A DNA stretch of 64,000 nucleotides from Gymnogyps californianus (lineage: Eukaryota > Chordata > Aves > Accipitriformes > Cathartidae). The stretch's first letter is position 1, and each line of letters starts with the position of its first letter. Both the position numbers and the translations under genes were made by a program. The DNA is taken from positions 102,002,877-102,066,876 of the forward strand of contig NC_059472.1 in assembly GCF_018139145.2 (NCBI RefSeq), in the 5' to 3' direction. Shown here in pieces: positions 1 through 12,551 of the stretch. The notes under the pieces are model-generated. The model made no database searches. It was not told where the DNA came from and saw only the letters and a program-made list of their open reading frames with translations.

Positions 1-3000
1 TTGAGTACCTGAGCATCAATCCTGCTGGAACCTCCCCACTCCGCCAAAAGACCTATACTACTCGTCCTCTGGAAGTACTCATGTTGGAAATACCACAGGG
101 TTCTTAGCATCATTGGTTGCATTCTTATCCTAAACATCTCATACATCTTGAAAAAGGTCCCATCTTCACACTTAGCATGGAAATAATAATTTTCTTTCCC
201 TAATTTCCTTTTTTTGTAGATTATTAAATATAATGCATGTGTTGTAGTATGTTCCACTGAAACCAACTAAGGACATCCAGTATTTGCTGGCAGTATGGTA
301 AATCTTGGACAATCTACGTGTACATATCTCATTATAGACCCCCTTTGCCAAGACAGGTTTTTTTGACAAATTCAGCAATAAAAACATGGAGCAGCTGAGA
401 GTAGCAACAAAATGCATCTGAATGGGTGCTACTTGTACTTTTTCAAATAATCAATACACTTCACATTTCCCATTTTTCTGAGCTCTCTAAGGGACAGAAG
501 GTTCTGTTTCTCTTACCTGATATTATCGTCATTGTGTCTCATCATAGACATTCAATTGAGATATAGATCGCCACCATATTCTGAGAGGAAAATGTAATGT
601 GTTCCTTGAAAGTCACCATGATGACTCTCCTAATTCAAGGCCTTCCCTTAAGTACCTAAGAAAATAACCTTATCCTAGATTCCTTGGAATCTGAACTATA
701 AAAATTCAAATCAGTGTCTGAGAGAACTGCATTTAATATCACCATCATTCCACTTAGACTCTGTAACAACACCTTTGCCTTCAAGATCCCCAAGTCTTTC
801 AACAAAAAGGGGATTGTCTAGCCTCTAGAGGTAAAAGGATTTTGGTGCAGAGGTAATTCTCATCAGGTTTTTCTCTGGCAGGGCAAAAGAAGAAATTCAA
901 GGCAGATGAATATGTGTTGGCCCTGGAGGCCAAATCCACAAAATTCATCTCAAGAGTTGAGGATTTTCAATTTTAAAGCACCTCTCCTTAGAAGAGTAGA
1001 TCAGCCTCAGGGCTATGCTGAATAATCCAGCACAAGGAGACAGACGTGCAGTATTTTCAAAAACCTTAATCATGAAACCAGGAGGGAGTGAGGGAGAGGG
1101 AAGAAGACAATAGGTTTCTACCCAGGTCATGCAACCAACATTCCCATTCAAAACCATGTACCCAAAAAGCTAGTAACGGGGATTTCAATAAGCAAAGACT
1201 GAAATCCCCATGGGATTTCCTCCAAACACTTTCTAACAGGTGTCTGCTCAGAAAGCTGGTCATAAATGAAAAGAGATTAGTTTAAAAGAGCTCTGCACAA
1301 AAGAGCTCTTCCAGCATCTCTCAAGGATATCACTGTTCATTGTCTTGCATGTAAAGCACTCTAAAGTGAAATAGCATTCCTGCTCTTCCACAGAGTGGAA
1401 GATGCCAAAACTAGATGGCAGGCTGCAATGGGAAAGAATAGCGACCACAGAAGTCACCAAAAAAAACTTCAAGGACAGTGTTTTCACACAAAATGGGAAA
1501 TTATCCCATTTTCAGAACAGCTGTATTCTTTGAAGAAAACAAGTAGTTAAAGAATAGCATATTTCAAATGCATACAACACAAAAGATCGTTAGTTGGTTT
1601 CTGAAAGGATGGCAGAAAAGATTTGTTGTCAGAAAATGAAAAGAAAAAATTATTTAAGGAAATAAGAAAATTGACAACAAAAGGGAAATGAATTATTTAC
1701 CTCTGCACAAACATAAGAGTATGGAAGACAAATGTCCAAAACACATGTACCATTAATAATCAGGCAAGGAAGAAAAACACTTAGGTCTGAAATGTGCCAA
1801 AACAGGTGAAGAAAAAAATGACACTAACTGAAAAATGGGAAAGTTGTAACACTTGAACAAATAAAAAATTCCAAAGAAAATGGCAAGGAAAGAAATTAGT
1901 CTTACATTAGGACACGTACTCTTGTCCTTCAGTACCAAAAGTGAAAAGAAATACAAAAATTGTAAAATAATTTACAAAAAAATAACTTGCTTAAATGGAG
2001 CATTAAGAAAATAGCTTAAAATGTAAACATTATTGGTGTTGCTACTCTACTTCAGCCAGAAGTATTTACACTTTTTGCATGTGAATTTACAAATATCTGG
2101 AGGAGGGCAGCTGAGTGAAAGGCCAACATATGACTTGTTTATGTGATTCTGTGTCAAGATCTTGTCAGCAGGAGCTTGCAGACCACATTAATCACTATTA
2201 TCAGTGCTGTGAGTATTCAGCACCTCCCCAGCAAATGTGTTAGTTTGGATAGTTTTGCCTCATATTTTATAGGTAATATTTCAGAAATGCTGCTTGGTTT
2301 AGGAAAAAAAAGTACAAAAAAAATCTTATTGATGCAATATTTCACATCTTTGTCTCTGAATCATTAGTCAGTTTCTACACATGTCTCTAAGGGAGGGAAA
2401 AACAAGAAGGCAGTTTAGAAAATGCTATAAATTACACGAAAAAACATTTTTGCAAGTCTTCATTCTATATTGTTATGGGCTTATATTGCAATCTCTACTG
2501 AAGTTAGAAATAAGTAGTGTATCTTACTGAAAAGAGAATTCCCAGCACTTCCATTAGATGGAACATTTACGCCGACTCCAAATGGTTCATAAACTATTGT
2601 AGATTAAACATGCTTCTCATACAAGAGCTAGTTCTGACTTTCTGTGCCTCAAACTAATTGAGAATTGGCCACAGTCAGGGTCATGGCAACGTTGGGGCAG
2701 AAGAGCTCTAAAAGGGGGTAAGAAAGGAAGGTAAGTCCAAGCCTTACAGTCAAACTGTGGCATACTCTACCCATTAGCTCCAAGCTGAGTAGAATACGAT
2801 GGCAGCAAAGGATTCAAGGGCACTTTGAGCTCCAAAATGTCTCCCTACAGCTTTGCTGACAAGTATAAATCAGAGGATTTATTTCAGTTAGGTTCTCAGT
2901 TCTCCATGCCACAGTAAGTGCTGCTTCTGTCAACAGGCCAAGCAAAATATTAGTGAGAGTCTCCTGATCTTCTGTGAGGATACTTTTCCACGGTGTCCAG

Positions 3001-5495
3001 ACAACCAGAAGAGATTGGAATTTTTCAAGTTTTGCCAGTCACTGTGTGAAAACAGACTGTCTTGAGCTAAAAATCACCACTATTTTTTATACCCTAAAGA
3101 GAGAGAAGTGAGGTAACCTAAACAAACATCTCCCGTTATTTCTGATTATTTTAAAGCAGGGTCATGTTCAGTAATTCAGGCAGGAAGGGGAACAAAGAAC
3201 CCGCAGAAGGGCAAAGAACAGATCACAAGAGGGAAAAGGCATTCAAGAGGAACAGCCAACTGGAGAGAGAGGATATGCAGAGGCTGGAGGATATAGACAC
3301 AGAGGGAGATGATGAGGGCACAGTAATGTTAGAAGGAATATGGGGAATGAGGAACTGTACAAGAGCAAATAGAAAGAAGCGGAAACATGGGCGGAAATTA
3401 AGGGAAGAAACAGGGTTCAGCACACTAGCAGGAAGGCAGAAAAATGGGTTACGTGCAGCGGAAGAGTAGAAGCTTGAAAGAATGAGAGGGGCGGAAAGAA
3501 TAAGCCAGCAGGTACCCATGCCAATTTAAGCTTCTTAAAGGAATCTTCCTTCAGGAAAGCCTGAGAAGAGGAATGTTGTTTTAGTAGTACCTATCTGCAA
3601 TTGAATTTCTATGTTCAGATGCTCCCATACATACTCATTTGTGACAGAGGTGCAGCAAAAAGCAACAATGAAAAAATGTTCATTGTTGTCAGGTGAGTAT
3701 TTTTCTTGATTTCTTATTCTTATTTATTCCTACAACAAACAATATTTAGTAAGACGCTGGATAGTGGCTCTACAGTCCGGGGAAAGAATTCTTACAGCAT
3801 TTTTTGGCTTCAGACTGAAGGGATGAATGAAAACTGCAACGGCAAGTGCTTTCCTATGGAGCTTCTTCAAGAGTTATGCTCTGTCTCACCTCTTCTCCAG
3901 CTCCATAATCCCACAGAAAGAAAGACTGATGAAATCTCAGGAGGATCCAGACTGCTTCAAGCTCTGAATTCCCCAAAGCCTTGTGAGGGTTACCAGGAAA
4001 GGGAACACTTGGAGCCTGATAACAGCTCTACTGAAGAGAGGTAGCTAGTGTCTCAAAAAAGCGGTGAACCAACTCAATCTGCCCTAAGCAAAGTCAAATG
4101 ATACAGCTGTTGAAACACTGGCACCTACTTTATGGCTAACCTCTACAGCTAGCAGCAATGGAGCCACACAAATACTAAGGACAAGAGAACATTTTCAGCA
4201 GAAAAAATTTCATGGTGAAATTACATGAGGGAGGATATTCTCAGAAGGCTCAGCTCTTTGGAAATCAGGTCCAGAGAGTATGGGTAGGAGAAAGGCAGAG
4301 TGGTCAGGTTTGGATCAGAATCTTAGAAAGGATGACTGATAAATAGAGTGTGGGGTTTCTGATTTTGTACTTGGCCAAGGTCTATTTCATAAAGTAAGCA
4401 GCTCAGTCCTCAGCTGGTTTCACCAAAGATAAGAAAAGGTGGTACTGTATTTCTACAGTACTTTTTCACCTCTGTGACTTTGTTGCAAATGGACAAATAA
4501 AACCAATACAATTTAAGACAATGTTAAGACTGCTGTAAATTATGCTTCTTGCATAATGGCTCTTAATAGCCAAGGATCTTCATCTTCAGAGTTACCCACT
4601 CTGTCCTGTCCCCTTACCCATGCCAGCTATGTTGTCTTTGCAGCCCCTGAGAATTCATTTGTGTGAAAGGGAGTCCACTGACCATTCAGGGGAATTTTCT
4701 AGATATTTTATACTTCTGGCTAATCTCCTGACAGGTACAGAACAGATTAATTATCAGCAATAGCAAATTTATAAATGCCCAAAACATTTTGACTAACAAC
4801 ATTTCACCTGATACATGTTACCGGTTGTCTCAATACACAGATGTTCAGTGTATTGTGCAGTCAGTTCAGTATGTACAGAAAGAAGCAATGAATTGATGTA
4901 TGTATAGCTGAGCAAACCTTGGCTAAAATGCAAAGATCATTTTCTGTCTGATGCTGTTTAGTATTTCAGCTGGAATCCTTTTGTACACTTTGATAAACAA
5001 GAAAGTTATACAACTTTATTAAATAGTAATTGAGTTACACATTGAACTAACTCATAAGAAATCTATATATTTTAAATAATTAAGTGTAGCAATTAATCGC
5101 TCTTGTATAAGCTCCTTTCCTAACCAGCATTAACTGTAAAACATTTATTGCAGCACAAATTACAACATTATACAGTCATTAATGCATTTCAAATTTTAAA
5201 CTGATTGAAGTTTAGCAGTAGGGATAAAAAAAAACATTGTAATAATAGCCTGCCCTGAATATTTTATGGAAATCAAAGGCATTTACTAACTGCAAGCTCT
5301 GTATGTAAGCAAGGAAGTTAATGTGACCATAAAAAAAAATTAATGTGACTTACCACAGAGGCTGCCTCATAAAAACGTTAAGTCAAATTAAAAACAAAAT
5401 GTAAAAAATCTGTGGCTCATTAAATTGAATAGATTGATATGAGGAATAGGGAGGACATGTGCGTTTATGCCTGTCTACAACATCTTTTTCTTTTC

Positions 5496-5529
5496 TGGTT
5501 TTTTTTTTGGTTGGGTTTTTTTTTTTATT
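5496..5529. repeat. T-rich low-complexity tract (GGTTT type)
   Basis: Two long T runs are separated by GGTTGGG. Similar G/T or A/C-rich simple tracts occur at 7289-7308, 13530-13588 (complementary form) and 60276-60328. They are low-complexity sequence with no gene content. Confidence 0.7.
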
Positions 5530-8500
5530 TCAAAGTATCACTGTTGTACAAGGCCCATTTCCAATAAAAAGCCACTGCCTTGGTGATAGGTTTGCATGTG
5601 TGTGCATGCCTGTGACTTCTGTCATAAAAAAGTAATGGAATTAAAAAGAAACTGGTAGCAATTTACATATGAAACTGTTGGGAATATTAAAAAACATGTA
5701 TTTTTCTTCACCTGATACTATTGCAGCCTCAAGCTTCTAAGCAAGTAGTTCCTCTCTTCAGAAAATATTGAATTTCTAATAAGATTTCACACCATTATAG
5801 ATTGCTGACATCTGACTACCTCAGCAGAAACTGCAAAAGGTGCTTCTAGAGGTTGACCTCGTATGCAGCAGTCTCCTTTGCTGACAGGAAATGTAATAAT
5901 GCTAGAGCAAAGGAAAAGCTGCCTTAGCCAGCTGCAATAGCTCAGTCATCTTTACATATAAACAACTACAAAACCAAAGGACTGTGTGTCATAATACGAG
6001 GTTTTTTCTTCCTTCTCCCTACTTTGGTCATTCACCTCATTTATTCTCCATGTTTCTAAGCATCTAATTTATTAATTTATTTAAATGACAGATCATTAAG
6101 ACCATTTGCATTTTGAAATTAATAAAGCAGCTCCCGTTCAGCTACATCTTTTTTAATTCCATGCCTGTTCCAAAACTCAGCCTTCTCTTGAGTACAGATG
6201 GGTCCTAAGGGCTAAACTGTCACAAAGCAAATGCAAAAGCCCTGAAACGTCTGTCCTGGTCCAGTCATTCCAAACTGAGCATCAGTACACCTACACTCCA
6301 TCCTATAGCAAGTTAAGCAGCTTTCCTGCTGCCAAGTACTATTTGCCCGTTTTATGTTTTGTAATATATTCGTTTTACTAAAAGCAAACCCAAAGAAACT
6401 CACCATGTGCTCAAAGAAAGAGGCTGCAAGGTTTACCATCATCTTAGTTCCCTACTGGCGTTAGTATATTCTGGCTACCATGATTCAGCACTGTAACAAT
6501 ACACACTAACAGGAGCAAGGGTTCTCATTTCTCACTATAGATTGCGATTTTACCTCCTATTATGCGAGGAATAAACCTACAGGTCCTGTAAAATCTCTGC
6601 AAATAAGAAACAAGATGATCTCTCTCTCTTCAGCACAGTTTTTGCCTGCTTTGACCACACAGCAGTGATATGGTCTATGTGTCTATGTTTTAACTACAGA
6701 GAGTCTTTTAATCCTAAAAGTTGTCAGTAGGAAAACATGGACAACAACAGTTTTAGCTCACAATGCACAGCTGATATTCAGCAGTCCAGGTTTATTCTCT
6801 TTGGCAAGTTCATAAATTTATTGAAAGCAATTCAGAGCACGATAGCAGAAGCGGCTGTCATACCTGATGTTCTGTGCAGCTCTCCCTTTAATTAAGGGTT
6901 GGCCTTTTTCTTCCTTTTTTTAGCCAACAGCAAAACCAGGAAATTGAAATGATTGCTAACTTCTAAGACATCATAATACTCAAAACTAGATCTGAAAAAC
7001 TGTGGAGTGGCTCAGCCCATCTCCAGTATAGCACTTTTCCAAATCATAGCAAGAACTTAAACTTCACATTCTATTATCTCTAGAACTTGTTTTATAGTTT
7101 GGGTGGGGGGTTACTTTGCAAGCTGTGCGACCAGAATTAAACTACTGTATTTGAATGGAATAGGCTTTAAAGTGAGGGGGCTCCCTTACAAGAATTTTCT
7201 ACTACACTTCTGAATTTGCTACTTTCCTGTTCAACTTCCTACAGTATACTCTTTACAGAATGTGGTGCAAACCAAAAAGTAAGTAGGTTGGTTTTTTGGT
7301 TTTTTTAACACCTCAAACCAAGATGCTGACAATTAAATGTGCCTTTGGTGTCACTTTCATAAGCCCAATTTCTGCTGAACCAGCTGCACTAGTCTAAGCT
7401 CTAAACCTCACATTTCCAATTGCAATTACTCTTACATATAATATATTCAATATTATTTAGGTTTCTACCAGTGCAATAAGAGTCCAATCATAACATTAAT
7501 AGCATGCCTTATGGGTTACAAAAACCAAAGCACCAGCTCACAGTCTACTGGATTTGCTCTAAGTGGTGAATTTAAATCTTGCACAAAGAGCTTTCAACAC
7601 TAAGAAATTATTTAATCATCTTGATTTGAGAGGATTATGACATGGATCAGCTGTAATATGAATGGCATACTGGTGAAATTCTCAGTGTGTTTAAAAAAAT
7701 AAATATTCAAAGTAAATACACAGCTAGCCCAACTAAACTCTGTTGAAAGATTAGGTTAAGCTTTAAATACGCTATGAGCATAATTCTTCAGATGTTAAGT
7801 CCCAGGAAACAATCACTTTCAAACAGTCTGGCACTCAAAAGAGAGAAGATTCCACATAAATGCTAAACTGGCAGGGAAAAGGACAGTAAAGAATATGGGG
7901 TACGTTTTCTACTATGAATATGCTCTTTTCATCTATTTCCGTACACTCCAAAATGTGCATGTGTAAACTCACTGTGCAGTTTATTGGTTTCAGATTAAAA
8001 TAAATTAATCCCACATCAGTGACAGCCAAATGCAGCCAACTGACAGGCCAAGAGCCTTTTTCACTGTCCACCAGGAAAAAATAAAATAAAAATTGCAAGA
8101 TGGTGATAAGTGCTTCCTTTACCCAATCCAAAGACTTTGAATTTGAAAGAATTTTTTGGAATAAACCTGCAAAGCCAACTGAGGAACTGCAATAAGCCTT
8201 CAGAGTAGACAGTGGAGCTATAGTGATCAAAACAGTACTTGGGAGCAATCATTATCACTGTGTTCCTGGAGCTGGCTTCTAGCTCTCCATCAAAAATACA
8301 TCTCCATTTCAGAATAAGACTCCTCACTATAAAATGAAACTGAAAATGTCATAATTCAAGGCAGGAATTACATACATGATACATCCAATACTTCAGCATC
8401 TGGTCTAAGCTAGATTTCTAATTTCACTGTCAACTGAGAGAATGGGCATCTCCAGACACACTTGTCTCTCCTTGACAGCTGGAGTCTAGAAGCTTAGCTT

Positions 8501-10660
8501 GAGCTAATCCTCTAACCCTCATGCAGTGGGAGGTAGACAAGATGCATCTTGCCCTCAACAAGTTTCCAGGAGCAGCTGGGATCTGAAAGTGTACCACGGT
8601 CAAGAAGACTTTAGGATTTACTGCATCTTTCTTGTTGCCATGGGGAAACAGATTGAAACAAACAGCCTCTCCAAATAAACAGCCTTTTCTGAACTTCTGT
8701 TCATGCCTCCTGAATGGACAAGGCAAAGGTGAGGCCAAGTACACTACAGCTGGAGTCTTTGCAAATAATCCTCTTTCAGTTTTTGCTATGTGGAGTTTGA
8801 ATGCTATTAGCCTGAGCAGCACTTTGGCGAACAGCCAGTAACGCAGACAGACAACGGATGTGCTGAGAAGTCTGGTGTGCTCATGCTTGCTCTTACTTTT
8901 CCTCTTCACCCTGCATGGGCAGCACTTACAGCTTGGCATTTGTGGGCAAAGGTAGGAAGAGAACAAAAGCACCACTTGCACACTTCCCTCAATTTCTGTT
9001 CCTCAAACATATGGTTGAAGCAGTCTTCAAAAGGCACAAGCAAACTGGGAAAAAAGCTGCAATGCTCCTTTCCACTAACTGAATCTAGCGGAAATACTAC
9101 AGCTAATTGACTGTATGGTACTAGTTGCCTGCCTAAGAGGGAAGCTGCATCTCATACAGTCATCTCCAGGTAAAACAGAAGGGCCTTAATACAGAATAAA
9201 CCACCCCCATTACCAGTTTTTAAGGTACTTTCATTATCCACTTCAGTCCCACTAGTCACATAACCACTGCAGGAGTCCATCTCACCCAGAGACAAGGCGA
9301 CAAACCAGGACAGAATGAGGGAGAGATCCTATTGACAGGGAGACATTTCAAAGCACTAAAAGCATACACGTTAGGAGAAGGGCAAGAGCTTGCACTAATA
9401 CACAGAGCAAGAGCCTATATTCTACCCTTTCAAGATGGAGTGGATGTTAACGGAGGTCTTCGGTATATGAAGAAGTACTGAAAACAACAGGTGAAGAAAA
9501 GCAGTATCCTTAGAAAAGGGCATGTGCCCTTCATCTGCCCTCTGGATCCTAACATACTATCCCAGCAGTATAAGCTCCTTTCATACCCAAAGGGGAGCAC
9601 GATGGGTCCTCAGCATGCATGTAAATAAAGCACGTAAGCACAGGATAAGTACAAATATGCACACAGCATGTCTGGGTGCCAGTGTAAGCCATGGTCACTT
9701 ATTTGTATTCTGAAACCCAGAGGCTCAGTATCTTTAAACATTAACTTCATTGAAGCTTTTTTGTTAAAAATTAAACAACGGTTCTTTAGTTTTTAATAAA
9801 ATTTGTCCAGAGTTTGCCTGTTGGTTTTCTTTCCTTTTAACTGAATTAAAGATTCTTGTTCCACAGTTGTAGCACAGCATTCACATTAACTTGTAATGAA
9901 TATTTAAAATGCAAAAAACCAATATTCTTTGCTCTGTTGAGTTCTTGTCACACTTCCATTATTTTAATACAAAGTACACTGCAATTGCACAGAAAACTAC
10001 TTTTGCTTTAAAAAGTCATAGCCCATAAATCAACCATCAAAAGTACACACAAGAACTTTTTAAAGAACATCAGGACATAAATTTAATAGATACGTTCAAA
10101 AGAATAACTTTGTATTAGTCAGAAAAAACTTATATTTCACACTCACATAATGACTTGGAGCTACAAAGCACTCCAAAGAAAGCTACAAAGATATGAATTA
10201 TGACTTGAATAAGGTCTAAAGAAAACTTTTCAAGTTATGAAGTTACTTTATAGAGATGCCTGTTATACAGCTGATGCAGCCTCTTGACAAGCCCACTCTT
10301 CAAAACCACAGCACGTGTACACATAGCTGAGTACAAAAGGAGGAGAAAAATAGTCAAACGAGAATGGCAGGTCCTCTCTGCTCCCAAGCTGATTAAAGGA
10401 AAAGGCTTGTGATAAGCAGGTGGAGACGGAAGCTAGGAGAGCTTTTGTCTTCCCATTCACCACCTCTGGCCCTATGCAGCGACTCCACAAGAGCCTTGGC
10501 AAACCAAGCATTGCCACAGCTGCTCTCTGACAGACCATTTAGCCACATGGAGGAAGTTTCAGAGAGGTGGGAACAGCTTATGAGGGCTGAACTGCCTCCT
10601 GTTACACACATTTCTCTCCATGTAGATGCTTCACTGACTGCAGAATGTATCTAGGCCCAA

Positions 10661-10735
10661 GCAATTGCCCAAATTCAAACAGGAAGACTAAGACAGAAAC
10701 AGGGGTTGAACCCAGACCTCCAGATCCTGGTGAAT
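10661..10735 (+). repeat. Possible degenerate ancient tRNA-type SINE (MIR-like) fragment
   Basis: The order GCCCAA, then CAGGAAGACTAAGACAGAAACAG shortened and diverged, then GGGTTGAACCCAGACCTCCAG, recalls the core of MIR-type SINEs (GCCCAAGGTCACACAG, then GGATTCGAACCCAGG). Divergence is high. This is recognition by eye, not by alignment, so it could be chance. Confidence 0.3.
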
Positions 10736-12179
10736 CAGTGCCAGACAGAAAGGATTACTTGAGGAAAGACCAACAAATGGCATGGAAAGTAAACAGATGA
10801 AGTCAGATAAAATGAACAAAGTGCCACGTGGACCCAAGGAAAAGCATCAGAGAATAACTGGAAAAGAAAGTAGTGTAAAGAGCAGAGGGAAGAACAGTGA
10901 AAGGTGAGGAGGGATGGGAGGGAAGAGGAAGGGAGTAAAGCAAAGGAGGTGGAGAGTGCGCAGGGAGGCCAGACCGATTAGCAGTGAAAGAGTTGTTAGG
11001 GTAAGCTCGCCACAGCTATCAGGGGTGCCACAGGATAAATTAAAACAAACAGAAACAAAGTTTCACAGACACATAAAGCTTTCTGCCATAATAGTATCAG
11101 GAATGGAGAAAACTGCAGGTATGAAATGCATCTGTCACAAACTTGGGGTCACCTGACAATTTTGCTGCACTCAGAAAATACTGATAGTCCCATTAAGGAG
11201 TAAATTGACCTATACTAGCTTGGTTACATTCCTTACCTTAATTATGTAAGTATGCTACAAGTAATGCTAAGTACTAACACCCATTATATGTTCTTCCTCT
11301 TTCCACAAAAAAGCAGGATCCTGGCTCTGGACTAATCTGATCCTCTCCATTAAGTCTGAATCAGCCTGAGAGTCTTCAAACATTAGCTAGGAACTATTTA
11401 AATGCCAATATTTTAACCAAAAGTCCTTTACAAATATTTCCATCAAAAGAAAAAAATAAATGCAATAAGCCTCCTACTGAACCAATGGAACACTCACACC
11501 GCCCTATTAAAATGATAGGATATTCAAATTTTTCCACAGCCGTTTCATTTGAGCTGTGTGTACATTTTCTATTATTTCAAACTGCACAGTTTACGATGGA
11601 CAGAAGCATCCTTAACAACATCGTTACTTGGTAAATGAAGAAGAGAATAAAACACAAAGGTGCAATGGGCACATGTTTATACTCGACCACTGTAGAGATC
11701 AGAGGCTTTTATACGGCTTGGCTTATATATTACTTTTAAAATCTGTTTTATCAATATCACTGACATTAATAGATTATTTCACTTAATATAGTAATGCAGA
11801 TACACTCATATGATCACATATATGCTGAATAATTTTTTTGGTCCAGAATATGTCTCCGTGAAACATATATCAGCCACTAGTAATCCATATAGTTAGGAAT
11901 GATATACTTCTCTGAGGTTTTATCATTAGCTTTTAGCTCTGTTCTTGCAACAGAGACTATAAATTGTGTCATATGAAATATGAACTGTTTTATCCACATA
12001 TTGTTTAACTATGATACTGAGAACACCATGTGTGTGAAAACTGCCATTAAATATTAAATAATAGCACTGAACAAAATCCTATGTTTTCCCAATGATTTTT
12101 GTGGTGATTTATATATTTTAGGTTTAGGATAATAGCTCCTCCTTCAGAGTAATTATGTGTAAAGCCTTGAGCTTCCAAA

Positions 12180-12410
12180 TCCACATGTCCATGCTTAAAT
12201 TTAAGCACATGAGTGAGCCTAACAAAGACACAGTTAAGTGAGTATGTGACTGACAGATTGGGTCTCTCCAGGAACACACTCTTTTACTTTTAAGCAAGCA
12301 GGTGCCAGAGTCTCAGTAAAAGAAATGAAACCTAGACTGTATGCTTAAAAAGGTTAAGCATGCATGTTAGTGCAACTTGGTGAAAAAAAATATATAAATA
12401 CACACTTAAG
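12180..12410. repeat. Possible old interspersed repeat with GCTTAA/TTAAGC blocks
   Basis: CATGCTTAAATTTAAGCACATGAG (given here as CATGCTTAAA + TTTAAGCACATG), TGCTTAAAAAGGTTAAGC and CACTTAAGCACA occur within 230 bases. This pattern of GCTTAA and TTAAGC blocks is typical of an ancient amniote repeat I have seen in bird, turtle and crocodile DNA, but I cannot name the family. The copy is very degraded. Confidence 0.35.
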
Positions 12411-12551
12411 CACATTCTGAAATTTGGCTATTTTGATAGTGGTTCATCTTGACTTCAGACTCCATGTCATCTCCTGCAGAATCCCACACCTCTTCTTGCA
12501 AGAACCTTTCATACGGAGCGCCCTTCACCACTGAGATCTCAAAATTCAGAC
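12406..12551 (-). CDS. Weak candidate for a DCDC2 exon 8 (short alternative C-terminus)
   Basis: On the minus strand an AG acceptor (ending at the complement of 12552) is followed by 2 bases plus 47 codons and a TAA stop. This phase fits exon 7, which ends with one leftover base. The translated piece is acidic and contains VVKGAPYERFLQEE and AGDDMESEVKM. These can be loosely lined up, with gaps, with the start of the human exon 8 segment (GAERSE... EVQEDEDTQVEV). Against it: the pyrimidine tract is weak, there is no clear donor before the stop, an old repeat lies next to it, and a 48-codon open frame is common by chance. If real, the protein would end at about 367 residues, shorter than the human 476. 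Confidence 0.28.

Noticed and set aside
3164..3469. 101-codon charged plus-strand frame
   Set aside because: It arises from a purine-rich tract, which produces Glu/Lys/Arg/Gly codons without coding meaning.
8430..8981. 183-codon minus-strand frame
   Set aside because: Longest frame in the AT-rich part, but I recognise no domain, it overlaps other random frames, and nothing supports splicing or a promoter. It could be revisited with RNA data.
9430..9540. Alternative start for DCDC2 exon 8 (phase-compatible DEG at the complement of about 9537)
   Set aside because: The preceding bases are not a pyrimidine tract and the peptide after the first three residues is unlike DCDC2.
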